From contig JAOZGC010000002.1 of NCBI GenBank assembly GCA_027491915.1, positions 505,344 to 569,343 of the forward strand: a stretch of 64,000 bases of DNA, given 5' to 3'. This document shows positions 23,300-31,461 of this stretch, piece after piece. The notes beneath the pieces are model-generated. The model was not told the DNA's origin and made no database searches. It saw only the letters and a list, made by a program, of their open reading frames with translations. Both the position numbers and the translations under genes were made by a program. Within the stretch, counting starts at the first letter, position 1; the number at the start of each line of letters is the position of its first letter. This DNA is from Thermoproteota archaeon. GTDB taxonomy: Archaea > Korarchaeota > Korarchaeia > Korarchaeales > Korarchaeaceae.

Positions 23300-24121
23300 C
23301 TACGCCCTGGCGGTCTCCCTGACCGGGGGTATCGGGGGAGGGCGTCTCTTGTGCGAGCTGGAGGCGTGCATCTCCAGGATCCTGGCCGCCTCCGCTCTCC
23401 CCATCCCCACCTCGCCGGCCGCCTCCTCCGGATCCTTCCCCAGATCGAACACCCTGACCAGGAACCTGTCCAGGACTTCGTAGGATATTCCCAGCTCCCC
23501 CTCGGCGGTCTGCCCTGGCCAGAGCCTCGGGCTGCTGGGCTTCTCCACCACCTCCCGAGGGAGGCCGAGGAACTCTCCGAGGGCCCTGACCTGGGTCTTA
23601 TACAGGTCGCCTATCGGGAGGAAGTCGGCGGCGCCGTCGCCGTGCTTCGTGAAGTACCCGACCAGTATCTCGCTCCTGTCCCCCGTCCCGGCGACCAGCA
23701 GGCCCCTGGAGTTGGCCAGGTAGTAGAGGACGGTCATCCTGACCCTCGCCCTCAGGTTCCCCAGCGGCACCCTTGCCCCGGGGTCGAATCCCGGGATGGC
23801 CGCCGCCAGGGAGTCCACGGGCCCGGACACGTCGACCTGGACCGTCTCTATCCCGAGGGACTCGGCCAGCCTCAGGGCGTCCCCCACGTCCTCCCCCGGG
23901 GTCACCCTTGGGTCGGGCATGACGGCCCCCAGGACCCTCGTCGGACCCAGGGCCCTAACCAGGAGGGCGGCCGTCACCGACGAGTCTACCCCCCCGCTGA
24001 GCCCGACCACGGCCCCCCGGGCCCCGGCCCCCTCCACGAGCCCGGAGCAGAACCCGGATATTAAGTCCGCGGCCTTCCCCCAATCCAACCTCAGGAGGGG
24101 ATCCACGTCCACCAGGATCAC
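23300..24121 (-). CDS. nadE: NH3-dependent NAD+ synthetase
   Basis: 273 residues. PP-loop ATP pyrophosphatase motif VVGLSGGVDSSVTAALL (38-54); family markers GTGDRSEILVGYFTKHGDGAADFLPI and LYKTQVRALGEFLGLP follow, then KPSSPRLWPGQTAEGELGISY for substrate binding (segments quoted separately). No glutaminase domain, so ammonia-dependent. The GTG start overlaps the PadR stop by 4 nt, making it the last gene of a four-gene operon with three putative regulators. Confidence 0.95.
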   Translation of the reverse strand: MILVDVDPLLRLDWGKAADLISGFCSGLVEGAGARGAVVGLSGGVDSSVTAALLVRALGPTRVLGAVMPDPRVTPGEDVGDALRLAESLGIETVQVDVSGPVDSLAAAIPGFDPGARVPLGNLRARVRMTVLYYLANSRGLLVAGTGDRSEILVGYFTKHGDGAADFLPIGDLYKTQVRALGEFLGLPREVVEKPSSPRLWPGQTAEGELGISYEVLDRFLVRVFDLGKDPEEAAGEVGMGRAEAARILEMHASSSHKRRPPPIPPVRETARA

Positions 24122-24645
24122 CCCCCGAGCTCCCTCACCCTCTCCGCCGCCTCCCTTATGACGGCGGCCGCTTCCTCGGCCCTCCCGCCGGCGAGGTCCG
24201 CCTCCGAGAGGGCGGACCTAAGCTCAGCCAGGGCGCACCTGACCGGCTCGGGAATCCCCCCGCCGGCGGGCTCTCCGAGGAGGTTCCTGACAGACTCGGC
24301 CAGATCCCTGAAGTCCCTCAGTATCCTCCTCTGGGCATCCTTCAGCCGATTCCAGGCCTCCTCCCCCGCGGGGGTCAGGTAGTACTTCCTCATCTTCCCC
24401 TTCTCCCTGGAGGTCAGCAGCCCCATCCTCTCCAGTTCCCTGAGGGCTGGGTAGACCGAGCCGGGGGAGGGCTTCCACACCCCGGTCCTCTCCTCTATCG
24501 CCCTGATTATCTCCACCCCCGACATTCCCCCCCTCCTCCTTATCAGCCCCAGTATGAAGAACTTCAGCAGACCCCCGAAGGGTATCCTGGAGTGGACCCA
24601 CCTCCCCGGCCAACCCCTCTCCTCACCCTCCCCCTCCTGATCCAA
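24118..24645 (-). CDS. PadR-family regulator
   Basis: 175 residues. PadR core: PFGGLLKFFILGLIRRRGGM, GVEIIRAIEERTGVWKPSPG, SVYPALRELERMGLLTSREK, KYYLTPAGEEAWNRL; then a C-terminal helical dimerisation region. TTG at 24645 is the only plausible start and lies 3 nt after the upstream stop. Operon with the HTH and unknown gene upstream and nadE downstream. Confidence 0.9.
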   Translation of the reverse strand: MDQEGEGEERGWPGRWVHSRIPFGGLLKFFILGLIRRRGGMSGVEIIRAIEERTGVWKPSPGSVYPALRELERMGLLTSREKGKMRKYYLTPAGEEAWNRLKDAQRRILRDFRDLAESVRNLLGEPAGGGIPEPVRCALAELRSALSEADLAGGRAEEAAAVIREAAERVRELGG

Positions 24646-24648
24646 TCC

Positions 24649-25131
24649 TCAACCCTCCCCAGTCCCCTCGGGGAGCAGCCCGAGCTTCTTGGCCTCTCCC
24701 TTGGCCTTCTTAACCGCCTCGTCCAGCCTGGTGAACTTGGTCGCCCTCGCCGCCCCCCTGGCCGCCCTCGCGACGGCCCTGGTGGTCTCCCCGTCGAGCT
24801 CCATCCCCCTGGCCAGCGCGGCCTCCCCATTCAACCTCAGGACCCTCCTCCCCTCAAGCTCCTCCTCGTAGACCACTCCCTGGGTCATCAGGGACTCCAG
24901 GGCCATCCAAGCCGTCGTGGACCAGGGACCGGCCGGCCACCAGCTCCAGCCGGCCCCGCTGCCCCCCACTCCCCTCCTGGCCAGGTCCACGTCGACCAGG
25001 AAGAGCACCCTCATCAGCCTGGCCGGGGTCAGGGGGGTCTCGACGTTGGCCAGTATGAGGGTCAGGAAGTCCCCCACCCTCCTGCGCGCGTCCGATTCAG
25101 ATCCCGGCCCCGATCCGGACACTCGGGTCAC
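24649..25131 (-). CDS. Hypothetical protein, possibly Panacea/DUF4065-like
   Basis: 160 residues. LTPARLMRVLFLVDVDLARRG followed by WSWWPAGPWSTTAWMAL and GVVYEEELEGRRVLRLNGEA resembles the opening of Panacea (DUF4065, SocA-like) domains, which carry a KLLYLAD-type helix and a W/G-P motif; this is a weak resemblance. The Lys-rich end is DEAVKKAKGEAKKLGLLPE. GTG at 25131 overlaps the stop of the winged-helix gene (GTGA), so it is translated with it. Confidence 0.6.
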   Translation of the reverse strand: MTRVSGSGPGSESDARRRVGDFLTLILANVETPLTPARLMRVLFLVDVDLARRGVGGSGAGWSWWPAGPWSTTAWMALESLMTQGVVYEEELEGRRVLRLNGEAALARGMELDGETTRAVARAARGAARATKFTRLDEAVKKAKGEAKKLGLLPEGTGEG

Positions 25132-25397
25132 CTCCCGTCCGCCGCCGCGGGGGAGAGGAGGGAGACTATCCTCCTGACCTCCGGCCTGTCCGTCGCCAGC
25201 TCCACTATCCTGACCCTCCCGAGCCTCCTCTCCCTGACCACCCCCTCCTCGGCCAGGAGCCTGACGTGGCCGACGGTGGTCTCGTAGCTGAGGCCCGCCT
25301 CCCTGGCCAGCCGGGTTACGTTGAGGCCGCCGGCCCTGGCCAGGATCCTCAGTATCCTGACCCTCCCCCTCGATCCCAGCACCCTCTCCAGGTCCAC
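25128..25397 (-). CDS. Small winged-helix (ArsR/MarR-like) regulator
   Basis: 89 residues: LGSRGRVRILRILARAGGLN, VTRLAREAGLSYETTVGHVR, LLAEEGVVRERRLGRVRIVEL, a minimal winged helix. GTG at 25397 is about 28 nt from the minus-strand TATA AATAATATC (about 25419-25428). First gene of the nadE operon. Confidence 0.85.
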   Translation of the reverse strand: MDLERVLGSRGRVRILRILARAGGLNVTRLAREAGLSYETTVGHVRLLAEEGVVRERRLGRVRIVELATDRPEVRRIVSLLSPAAADGR

Positions 25398-25479
25398 GCG
25401 CCGCCTCCCCCCGGTTGCTGATATTATTTCGCCGCACCCTCCCCGACCCGGCGGCCCGCCCGCGCAGGCCCCCGGCGCG

Positions 25480-26739
25480 TCACATCGACCTGGCGGCGGC
25501 CAGGACGTCCAGCAGCGCGCGGACCGTCGAGACCCCCGCCGCGCCGAGCTCGCTTCTGGCGATCCCGATCAGCCCCTCCCCCCTGACCTCCTCCCTCACG
25601 TCGAAGGACCTCGAGGCTGCGGCCACTATGACCCTTGGGTAGGACGAGTAGAGCCTGGGGTTCTCCATGAACCTGGCGGCCGCCCCGAACCTCTCGAAGG
25701 TCCTCCCGACGGGACCCTCCCGGAGGGCCCTCGGGTAGGATAGCAGGTCCCCCGAGGCCGCGGCCTCGGCCGCCAGCCTACCGGACTCCAGGGCGAAGTC
25801 CATCCCCCTGACCGTGATCCCGAGGTTGGCGGCCAGCCCGGCGGCGTCCCCCACGGCCGCGACCCCGGGGCCGGCCGCCCTGACCCTGCCGTACTGGGTC
25901 TCGGGGAGGGAGTGGGCGGAGTACTCCACCAGCCTGCCCCCCCTCAGGTAGGAGGCTATCCTGGGGTGGGACTTGAACCTCTCGAGGACCTCCCAAGTCC
26001 TGGCCCGCGCCTCGCCGGCCGAGTAGGCCCCCAGCCTGAGCGTCACCCCGACGGAGATCGTGTCCCTGTTGGTGTATACGAACCCCCCGCCCGGGATCCC
26101 GCCGGTGAAGTCGCCGAGGTAGAGCTGGGCCGACCCCTCCCCGCTGGAGAGGCCGAACCTGTCCTCTATCTTCTCCTCAGGCAGCTCCAGGACCTCCTTC
26201 ACCCCGACCGCGAAGTCCCGCGCCCTGGTAGGGGGCCTGAGCCCGGCGGCCTCGGCCAGGAGCCCGAGGGCCCCCTCGGCCAGGATCGTGACCGGCGCGG
26301 CTATCCTGTCCGGGCCGGCGGCTATCCCTGTCACCCTCCCGCCCTCCACCACCGGGGCGTCCACCCTGATCCCGCTGACCAGGGTGACCCCCTCTCCCTC
26401 CGCCACCTCGGCCAGCCAGGAGTCGAACCTGGGCCTGAGGAGGGTGTACCCCTGCCCCGCGGCCCTCTCCCCCCTCCCCACCTGGAACTCGACCCAGGAG
26501 TCGCGCCAGAGGAATCCAAGGACCTCCCTGGTGACCTCCCTCTCTAGGGGAGCCTCCCCCCTGAACCCCGGGACCAGCTTCTCCAGGGCCCAGGAGTACA
26601 TCCTGCCGCCGAAGACGTTCTTGGTGCCCGGCCTCTCCCCCCTCTCCACCAGCAGGACGCTCATCCCCCTGCGCGCCATCTGGAGGGCGGCGGCCGACCC
26701 CGCCGGCCCGGCCCCGACCACCACGGCGTCGAAGGACAA
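25480..26739 (-). CDS. fixC: FixC/EtfC, ETF-quinone oxidoreductase-like flavoprotein
   Basis: 419 residues. FAD-binding N terminus FDAVVVGAGPAGSAAALQMA with LVERGERPGTKNVFGGRMY, central LYLGDFTGGIPGGGFVYTNR and the second FAD motif AAVGDAAGLAANLGITVRGM. In FixABCX/EtfABCX complexes this subunit passes electrons from the bifurcating flavin to quinone. TTG at 26739, 4 nt after fixB. Third gene of fixA-fixB-fixC. The partner ferredoxin FixX is encoded divergently at 28577. Confidence 0.93.
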   Translation of the reverse strand: MSFDAVVVGAGPAGSAAALQMARRGMSVLLVERGERPGTKNVFGGRMYSWALEKLVPGFRGEAPLEREVTREVLGFLWRDSWVEFQVGRGERAAGQGYTLLRPRFDSWLAEVAEGEGVTLVSGIRVDAPVVEGGRVTGIAAGPDRIAAPVTILAEGALGLLAEAAGLRPPTRARDFAVGVKEVLELPEEKIEDRFGLSSGEGSAQLYLGDFTGGIPGGGFVYTNRDTISVGVTLRLGAYSAGEARARTWEVLERFKSHPRIASYLRGGRLVEYSAHSLPETQYGRVRAAGPGVAAVGDAAGLAANLGITVRGMDFALESGRLAAEAAASGDLLSYPRALREGPVGRTFERFGAAARFMENPRLYSSYPRVIVAAASRSFDVREEVRGEGLIGIARSELGAAGVSTVRALLDVLAAARSM

Positions 26740-26743
26740 CGGA

Positions 26744-27700
26744 TCACCGCCCGCCCCTGAGGACCTCTATCAGGGCAGGGAGGAACTCGTACAGGTCGGC
26801 CACGACGGCGTAGTCGCTGGCCCCGACTATCGGGGCGTTGGGGTCCTTGTTGACCGCCACTATCACCTTGGAGTCCAGGGCCCCGGCCAGGAACTGCATC
26901 TGCCCGGACACGCCGACCGCCACCATCAGCCTGGGCGAGATCCTCACCCCGGATATCCCTATCCAGTCGGAGCCGGGCAGCCAGCCAAGATCGGCCACCA
27001 GCGGCCTGGTGGCCCCGACGGCCCCTCCGAGCGCCTCGGCCAGCTCGAAGGCCAGCCTCAAATCCTCCCTCCTCTCGAATCCCCGGCCGGCAACCACCAC
27101 CACCTCGGCGTCCTCCAGCCTGACCCCGGACCTCTCCCTGGGCCTCCTCTCCACGATCCTCACCCTGTGATCGGCCCCGGGATCCTCCAGTCGCACGACC
27201 TCGGCGGCTCCCCCGGCGGTCCCAGAGGCCTCGGCCGGCGGGAACCTGCCGGGCTGGATGGCCAGCACGGCCGGCGTGTCCACCTCCTCCGAGGCGATTC
27301 CCTTCCCGCCGAGGACCATCCTCTTGACGGTCAGAGAGCCGCCCGCCGACTCCAGCCCCACGACCTCGGTGGACGCCCCCCCTCCTAGGAGCTGGGCCAG
27401 CCCCCCGGCCACCTGCCTCCCTATCCGGTCCGAGGTCAGGAGGACGTAGTCGGGCCTCTCCCTACCTATCCACGCCCTCAGGGCCCTGTCCACCGAGAAG
27501 GCGTCGGTCGGATCTGACCACTCGGCGACGACGATCCTGCCGACCCCCGTGCTCGAGGGGGTCCTCAGCCTCTCCTCCCCCGCCGGTCCGGCCAGGAGCA
27601 GGTCCACCCCGTCCAACCCGCCGCCGGTCGCGACCGACGCCGCCGATATGAGCTCCAGGCACCTGTCGTCGTCCGGCGAGAATACCAGCGCCCGGGTCAC
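26744..27700 (-). CDS. fixB: Electron transfer flavoprotein alpha subunit (FixB/EtfA)
   Basis: 318 residues. The C-terminal FAD domain is recognisable: AEVVVVAGRGFERREDLRLAF, GATRPLVADLGWLPGSDWIG, PRLMVAVGVSGQMQFLAG, SKVIVAVNKDPNAPIVGASD and YAVVADLYEFLPAL. GTG start at 27700, directly after fixA. Works as a heterodimer with FixA; in EtfABCX it carries the FAD that hands one electron to FixC and FixX. Confidence 0.95.
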   Translation of the reverse strand: MTRALVFSPDDDRCLELISAASVATGGGLDGVDLLLAGPAGEERLRTPSSTGVGRIVVAEWSDPTDAFSVDRALRAWIGRERPDYVLLTSDRIGRQVAGGLAQLLGGGASTEVVGLESAGGSLTVKRMVLGGKGIASEEVDTPAVLAIQPGRFPPAEASGTAGGAAEVVRLEDPGADHRVRIVERRPRERSGVRLEDAEVVVVAGRGFERREDLRLAFELAEALGGAVGATRPLVADLGWLPGSDWIGISGVRISPRLMVAVGVSGQMQFLAGALDSKVIVAVNKDPNAPIVGASDYAVVADLYEFLPALIEVLRGGR

Positions 27701-27701
27701 C

Positions 27702-28502
27702 TCAGATCACCCCCGCCCGCCTCAGCTCCTCGACGAGCCTCTCCGCGGCCTCCCTGGGGCTCTCCGCCTCTATCACGACGCCCCTCCTCTCCACCCTCGG
27801 GGACACCACGGACGACACCCTCACGCCTCTCCCCGCCCCCGGACCCGGCAGGCCCAGGTCCGAGAGGCTCAGGACCTCCAGGGGCTTCTTCCCGGCCTGG
27901 AGTATCTGCATGAGGGTGGGGATCCGGGGCTTGTTTATCTCCTGGGTGACCGAGATCACCGCGGGGAGGTCGACCTCGACGACCTCCTCGAAGTCTCCGA
28001 CGGCCCTCCTGACCCTGACCGACCCCCCGCCGCCGACCTCCACCCCGTCGGCGTAGGGGACGTAGGGCCACCCAAGCTCCTGCGCCAGCCTCCCGGGGAC
28101 CAGCCCCCCGAAGGAGTCCTCGGTCCCCTCCCCAGCCAGGACGAGATCGAACGGCCCCCTGGCCCGCAGGGCGGCCGCCAGCGCGGCCGCGGTGAACCCG
28201 GTGTCGGCCCCCACCGCCGCCTCGTCGGCCACCAGGACGAACCGATCGGCCCCCATGGCCAGGACCCTCTTGGCCGCCTCCCTGGCCTCCCTCATCCTCC
28301 TGGAGAGGGGGCCCCAGTTCAGGACGGAGAAGGCGGTCACCGACCCCCCCACCCTCTCCCTTATGGAGACGGCCTCCTCCACGGCGTTCAGGTCTATCTC
28401 GCTCACCTTGGTGGGCGCCTGGTCCACCCTCGGCGCCTCGCCGGGCTCGGCCCTCAGGCCCTCGACGTCCAGCGCGAGCTTCACGAGCGCGGCCACGTCC
28501 AT
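27702..28502 (-). CDS. fixA: Electron transfer flavoprotein beta subunit (FixA/EtfB)
   Basis: 266 residues. Typical EtfB features: SEIDLNAVEEAVSIRE, RFVLVADEAAVGADTGFTAA, VLAGEGTEDSFGGLVPGRLA and VISVTQEINKPRIPTLMQIL. Holds the bifurcating flavin in EtfABCX complexes. ATG at 28502, first gene of the operon. An AT-rich promoter at 28533-28547 is shared with fixX. Confidence 0.94.
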   Translation of the reverse strand: MDVAALVKLALDVEGLRAEPGEAPRVDQAPTKVSEIDLNAVEEAVSIRERVGGSVTAFSVLNWGPLSRRMREAREAAKRVLAMGADRFVLVADEAAVGADTGFTAAALAAALRARGPFDLVLAGEGTEDSFGGLVPGRLAQELGWPYVPYADGVEVGGGGSVRVRRAVGDFEEVVEVDLPAVISVTQEINKPRIPTLMQILQAGKKPLEVLSLSDLGLPGPGAGRGVRVSSVVSPRVERRGVVIEAESPREAAERLVEELRRAGVI

Positions 28503-28532
28503 GCCCGACCCCGCCGGCCGCGGGACGGTATG

Positions 28533-28547
28533 AAAAAAATTATACCC
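28533..28547. promoter_or_regulatory. Shared promoter of fixABC and fixX
   Basis: aaaaaaattatac lies midway (centre about 28540) between the fixA ATG at 28502 and the fixX TTG at 28577, about 37 nt from each. It would coordinate the four bifurcation subunits although fixX is on the other strand. Confidence 0.5.
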
Positions 28548-28576
28548 ATCGGGGGGAAGGGCGGCCGGGGTGCCCC

Positions 28577-28858
28577 TTGGCGGGGGTGGACGCCAAGCTG
28601 GCGGTGGACAGGTTCGTGCTGGACGAGGAGCCCCACATCAGGGTGGTGGACCACGGGGTGTGCGCCTCGTGCGAGTCGAAACCCTGCGTGCCGGTCTGTC
28701 CGGCCGGGCTGTACGAGTGGAGCGAGTCCGAGGGCAGGATGATCCTCTCCCACGAGGGGTGCCTGGAGTGCGGGGCCTGTCTCCTGGTCTGCCCCCACCG
28801 GAACCTGGACTGGTCCTACCCGAGGGGCGGGTTCGGGGTCAGGTACTCCTATGGATAA
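28577..28858 (+). CDS. fixX: FixX-type ferredoxin-like protein
   Basis: 93 residues. Opening DRFVLDEEPHIRVVD is typical of FixX. Two cluster motifs: CASCESKPCVPVCPAG (C-x2-C-x4-C-x3-CP) and CLECGACLLVCPH (C-x2-C-x2-C-x3-CP), then NLDWSYPRGGFGVRYSYG at the C terminus, a family-wide end. Binds FixC and passes electrons into the quinone pool. TTG at 28577 or GTG at 28586 may be the start. Upstream of an acyl-CoA dehydrogenase. Confidence 0.93.
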   Translation: MAGVDAKLAVDRFVLDEEPHIRVVDHGVCASCESKPCVPVCPAGLYEWSESEGRMILSHEGCLECGACLLVCPHRNLDWSYPRGGFGVRYSYG

Positions 28859-28898
28859 CGGTTAAATCTTTGACCCGTTTCCGCCCCCGGCGATCCTC

Positions 28899-30098
28899 AT
28901 GGTGGATTTCTCCTTCAGCGAGGAGGAGGAAGTCTTCAGGCAGAGCCTGAGGGATCTTCTGGCCGAGATCCTGGCCCCGAGGGCCAGGGAGATCGATACG
29001 GAGCGGAGGATACCGGACGACGTCATAAGGGCCCTGGCCGACAACGGAATCCTTTGCATGACCATGAAGCCGGAGCACGGGGGGAGCGGGGCCAGCTGGG
29101 TCTTGGGGACCATAGCCATAGAGGAGATAGCCAGGGCCGATCCCAGCGTCGCCACCGCTGTGTTCGTGCTGGTCGAGAACTCCTGGGGCAAGATCCTGGA
29201 TCTCTACGGCAGGGACGACGTGGCCAGGGAGGTCCTCTCCGCCGCCGCCAGGGGGGAGGGCTTCGTCGGCATAAACTCCACGGAGCCCCAGTCCGGGTCC
29301 GACGTGGCCGGGTTCACCACCAGGGCCGTCAGGGACGGGGACCACTGGGTCATAAACGGGGAGAAGGCCTTCATCAGCGGGATAGCCGAGGCCCAGAGGC
29401 TGGGCGGCGGCTACATCACCGTGGTGAAGACGAGGCCGGAGGCCGGGAGCAGGGGCATAACCCTCTTCTACGTCCCCATAGACGCGCCGGGCATAACGGT
29501 CGGGTTCTACGAGGACATGGGGAGGAACGGCCTCAGCACCGGGTGGATGAAGCTGAAGGACGTCAGGATCCCCGACGAGTACAGGATAGGCGAGGTGGAT
29601 CAGGGGTTCAAGCTGGCCATGGAGGGGTTCAACAGGGCCAGGATATTCGTCTCGGCCGGGTGCCTCGGGTCGGCCGAGGCCATGCTGGAATACACCGCGG
29701 AGTACGCCAGGAACCGAGTGGTCTTCAACAGGCCCCTGGCCAAGTTCGAGGGGATCCAGTTCCCGCTGGTGGACGCGTGGACCGAGCTGGAGGCCACCAA
29801 GCTCATGATATACAAGGCGGCCTGGGCCATGGACCAGTACGACGCCGGGAGGGCCACCCTGTGGGAGGCGGCCAGGTGGGCCGCCATGGCCAAGCTGCTG
29901 GCCCCCGAGAGGTCCGTGGACGCCATAAAGGAGTTCATGAAGGTGGCCGGGGCCTACGGCTACACCAAGGACTCCCCCCTGGAGATGGCCTTCCGCGGCG
30001 TCATGAGCTACTTCGTGGGGGCCGAGGGCGGCCAGAACATAATGAGGCTGATCCTGGCCAGGGAGCTCGTGGGGAAGGAGAACCTGCCCTACAAGTGA
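28899..30098 (+). CDS. Acyl-CoA dehydrogenase
   Basis: 399 residues. N-terminal helical domain (SEEEEVFRQSLRDLLAEILA), beta domain with GINSTEPQSGSDVAGFTTRA and GDHWVINGEKAFISGIAEAQ (FAD and substrate contacts), and the C-terminal four-helix bundle with YARNRVVFNRPLAKFEGIQF and MAFRGVMSYFVGAEGGQNIM. The catalytic base position in this last motif appears to be Glu (GAEGG). Oxidises a fatty or branched acyl-CoA and gives electrons to the adjacent ETF. TATA gttaaat at 28861-28867. Confidence 0.95.
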   Translation: MVDFSFSEEEEVFRQSLRDLLAEILAPRAREIDTERRIPDDVIRALADNGILCMTMKPEHGGSGASWVLGTIAIEEIARADPSVATAVFVLVENSWGKILDLYGRDDVAREVLSAAARGEGFVGINSTEPQSGSDVAGFTTRAVRDGDHWVINGEKAFISGIAEAQRLGGGYITVVKTRPEAGSRGITLFYVPIDAPGITVGFYEDMGRNGLSTGWMKLKDVRIPDEYRIGEVDQGFKLAMEGFNRARIFVSAGCLGSAEAMLEYTAEYARNRVVFNRPLAKFEGIQFPLVDAWTELEATKLMIYKAAWAMDQYDAGRATLWEAARWAAMAKLLAPERSVDAIKEFMKVAGAYGYTKDSPLEMAFRGVMSYFVGAEGGQNIMRLILARELVGKENLPYK

Positions 30099-30210
30099 TC
30101 TCTCCGGCCCACCCCGCCCCCCTCCCCGGCCGCCGCGGGGCGGCCCGGCGGCCCCGCGCGGAGGCGGCGCGTGGTTATAACGGGTCGGTCGGGCGCAGGG
30201 GGCGGGCGAG

Positions 30211-30600
30211 ATGCCGGAGTACGAGTTCCTGCGGAGGAACGCGGAAGGATTCTACAGGAATGCCAGGCAGCTGTTTGAGGGCGGGGAGTACAACCTGGCG
30301 GCCTTCAACTTGGAGCAGGCCATGCAGCTGATGCTGAAGTACATCCTGGCCTCGAGACTGGGGGACTTCCCCAGGACCCACTCCCTCAGGAGGCTCTTCA
30401 GGGAGGTCGGGACCCTGTGCCCCGGGCTCTGGGAGTTCTACGAGAGCAACGCCAGCGTGGTGGGAAACGTGGAGAGCGCCTACATAGCCTCCAGATATTA
30501 TCCCGTCGAGTTCCAGGAGGTCGAGGTCAGGGAGATGCTCTCCGCCTACGAGAAGTTCTCGGGGGTGCTGAGGGGGTGCCTGAGAGACCGCGATCCATGA
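30211..30600 (+). CDS. HEPN-domain protein (toxin-like)
   Basis: 129 residues. HEPN fold: EGFYRNARQLFEGGEYNLAA, FNLEQAMQLMLKYILASRLG, DFPRTHSLRRLFREV, then ASRYYPVEFQEVEVREMLSA. Overlaps by 4 nt (ATGA) with a minimal nucleotidyltransferase gene downstream, the classic HEPN/MNT pair in which MNT AMPylates or otherwise silences the HEPN RNase. TATA gttataac (30173-30180) gives a leaderless start. Confidence 0.88.
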   Translation: MPEYEFLRRNAEGFYRNARQLFEGGEYNLAAFNLEQAMQLMLKYILASRLGDFPRTHSLRRLFREVGTLCPGLWEFYESNASVVGNVESAYIASRYYPVEFQEVEVREMLSAYEKFSGVLRGCLRDRDP

Positions 30601-30962
30601 TGGACGTCCAGAGGAGGGTGGCCCGGGAGGAGGGGAGGTACTTCCGGCGGCCCCTGGTGTACGCGGCCCGCGCGGCCGAGATAGCCGGGAGGATTTTGGG
30701 AGATCCCGACCTGAGGGCCTTCCTGTTCGGCTCCGCCGCGGCGGGCAGGGCCATCCCGGGCGCCAGCGACGTGGACGTCCTCTTGGTCTCTGAGAGGGCT
30801 CCGAAGACGGCGCGGGAGGCGGCGGAGCTCAGGATCAGGATACTCTCGGAGCTCGGGGACCTGGCGGCCCCCCTCGAGATCCACGTGGTCACCCCCGAGG
30901 AGTTCACGCGTCGCTGGCGGCGCGTGAGGGGAATGGTCCCGGTTCCGATCCGGGTACGGTAG
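30597..30962 (+). CDS. Minimal nucleotidyltransferase (MNT), HEPN partner
   Basis: 121 residues. Polymerase-beta-type active site AFLFGSAAAGRAIPGASDVDV (GS-x-n-SDxD) and a late LEIHVVTPEEFTRRW strand. The ATG at 30597 overlaps the HEPN stop. Catalytic residues look intact. Confidence 0.88.
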   Translation: MMDVQRRVAREEGRYFRRPLVYAARAAEIAGRILGDPDLRAFLFGSAAAGRAIPGASDVDVLLVSERAPKTAREAAELRIRILSELGDLAAPLEIHVVTPEEFTRRWRRVRGMVPVPIRVR

Positions 30963-31461
30963 CCCCCCCGCCGAATGGGTCGAACAAAGTTAAATGAGGT
31001 TAACAATTCTGTTATCTCTGAGCGATCGTGCGTCTCCACGAGATCGGGGACATCCCGCGGGCAGGGACGTGTTCACCATAGGTCAACTCCCCGCGATCCT
31101 CGGCTCGGGGTGCCGAGGGTCCACGCCAAGGTCCACGCCCCCCGCCTCGTCGCCGCGGGGTGGGCCTGGAGTCCCATGAGGGGGCTCGTGGCCACGGCCC
31201 CACGACGACTTCATCTTGGCGACTCGCTGGTGGAGCCATCCTACGTGACGGCCCACGCCGACCTACACCTCAGGGGACTGATCGATCAGGTCCCGCTCGA
31301 AGAGGTCCGGCCAGCATCTCTAGGACCCTGTGCTGGGGCACGTCCAGGAGGGAGGCCATCCTCTTGACGCATAGTCGGGCGCCGCGATGGTTGGCATTAA
31401 ACAATTGATCAATCTCATCTGATAATATAAAAAAGCTGGCCGCGCCGCCCCGTCCAGCCGG
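30963..31461. other. 499-bp gap with a probable gene remnant
   Basis: No intact gene. On the minus strand, from about 31410 to 31290, the readings DEIDQLFNANHRGARLC, VKRMASLLDVPQHRVLEMLA and, after a one-base frame change near 31325, PDLFERDLIDQSPEV look like remains of a small DNA-binding or antitoxin protein (helix-turn-helix-like VKRMASLL-DVPQHRVLEML). A minus-strand TATA (CTTTTTTATATTATC, about 31421-31435) is still present. The left half (30963-31060) is AT-richer with direct gttaa motifs and no gene. Confidence 0.45.

Noticed and set aside
23351-24064. 237-residue plus-strand reading
   Set aside because: Antisense of nadE, whose PP-loop and NAD-synthetase motifs are unmistakable.
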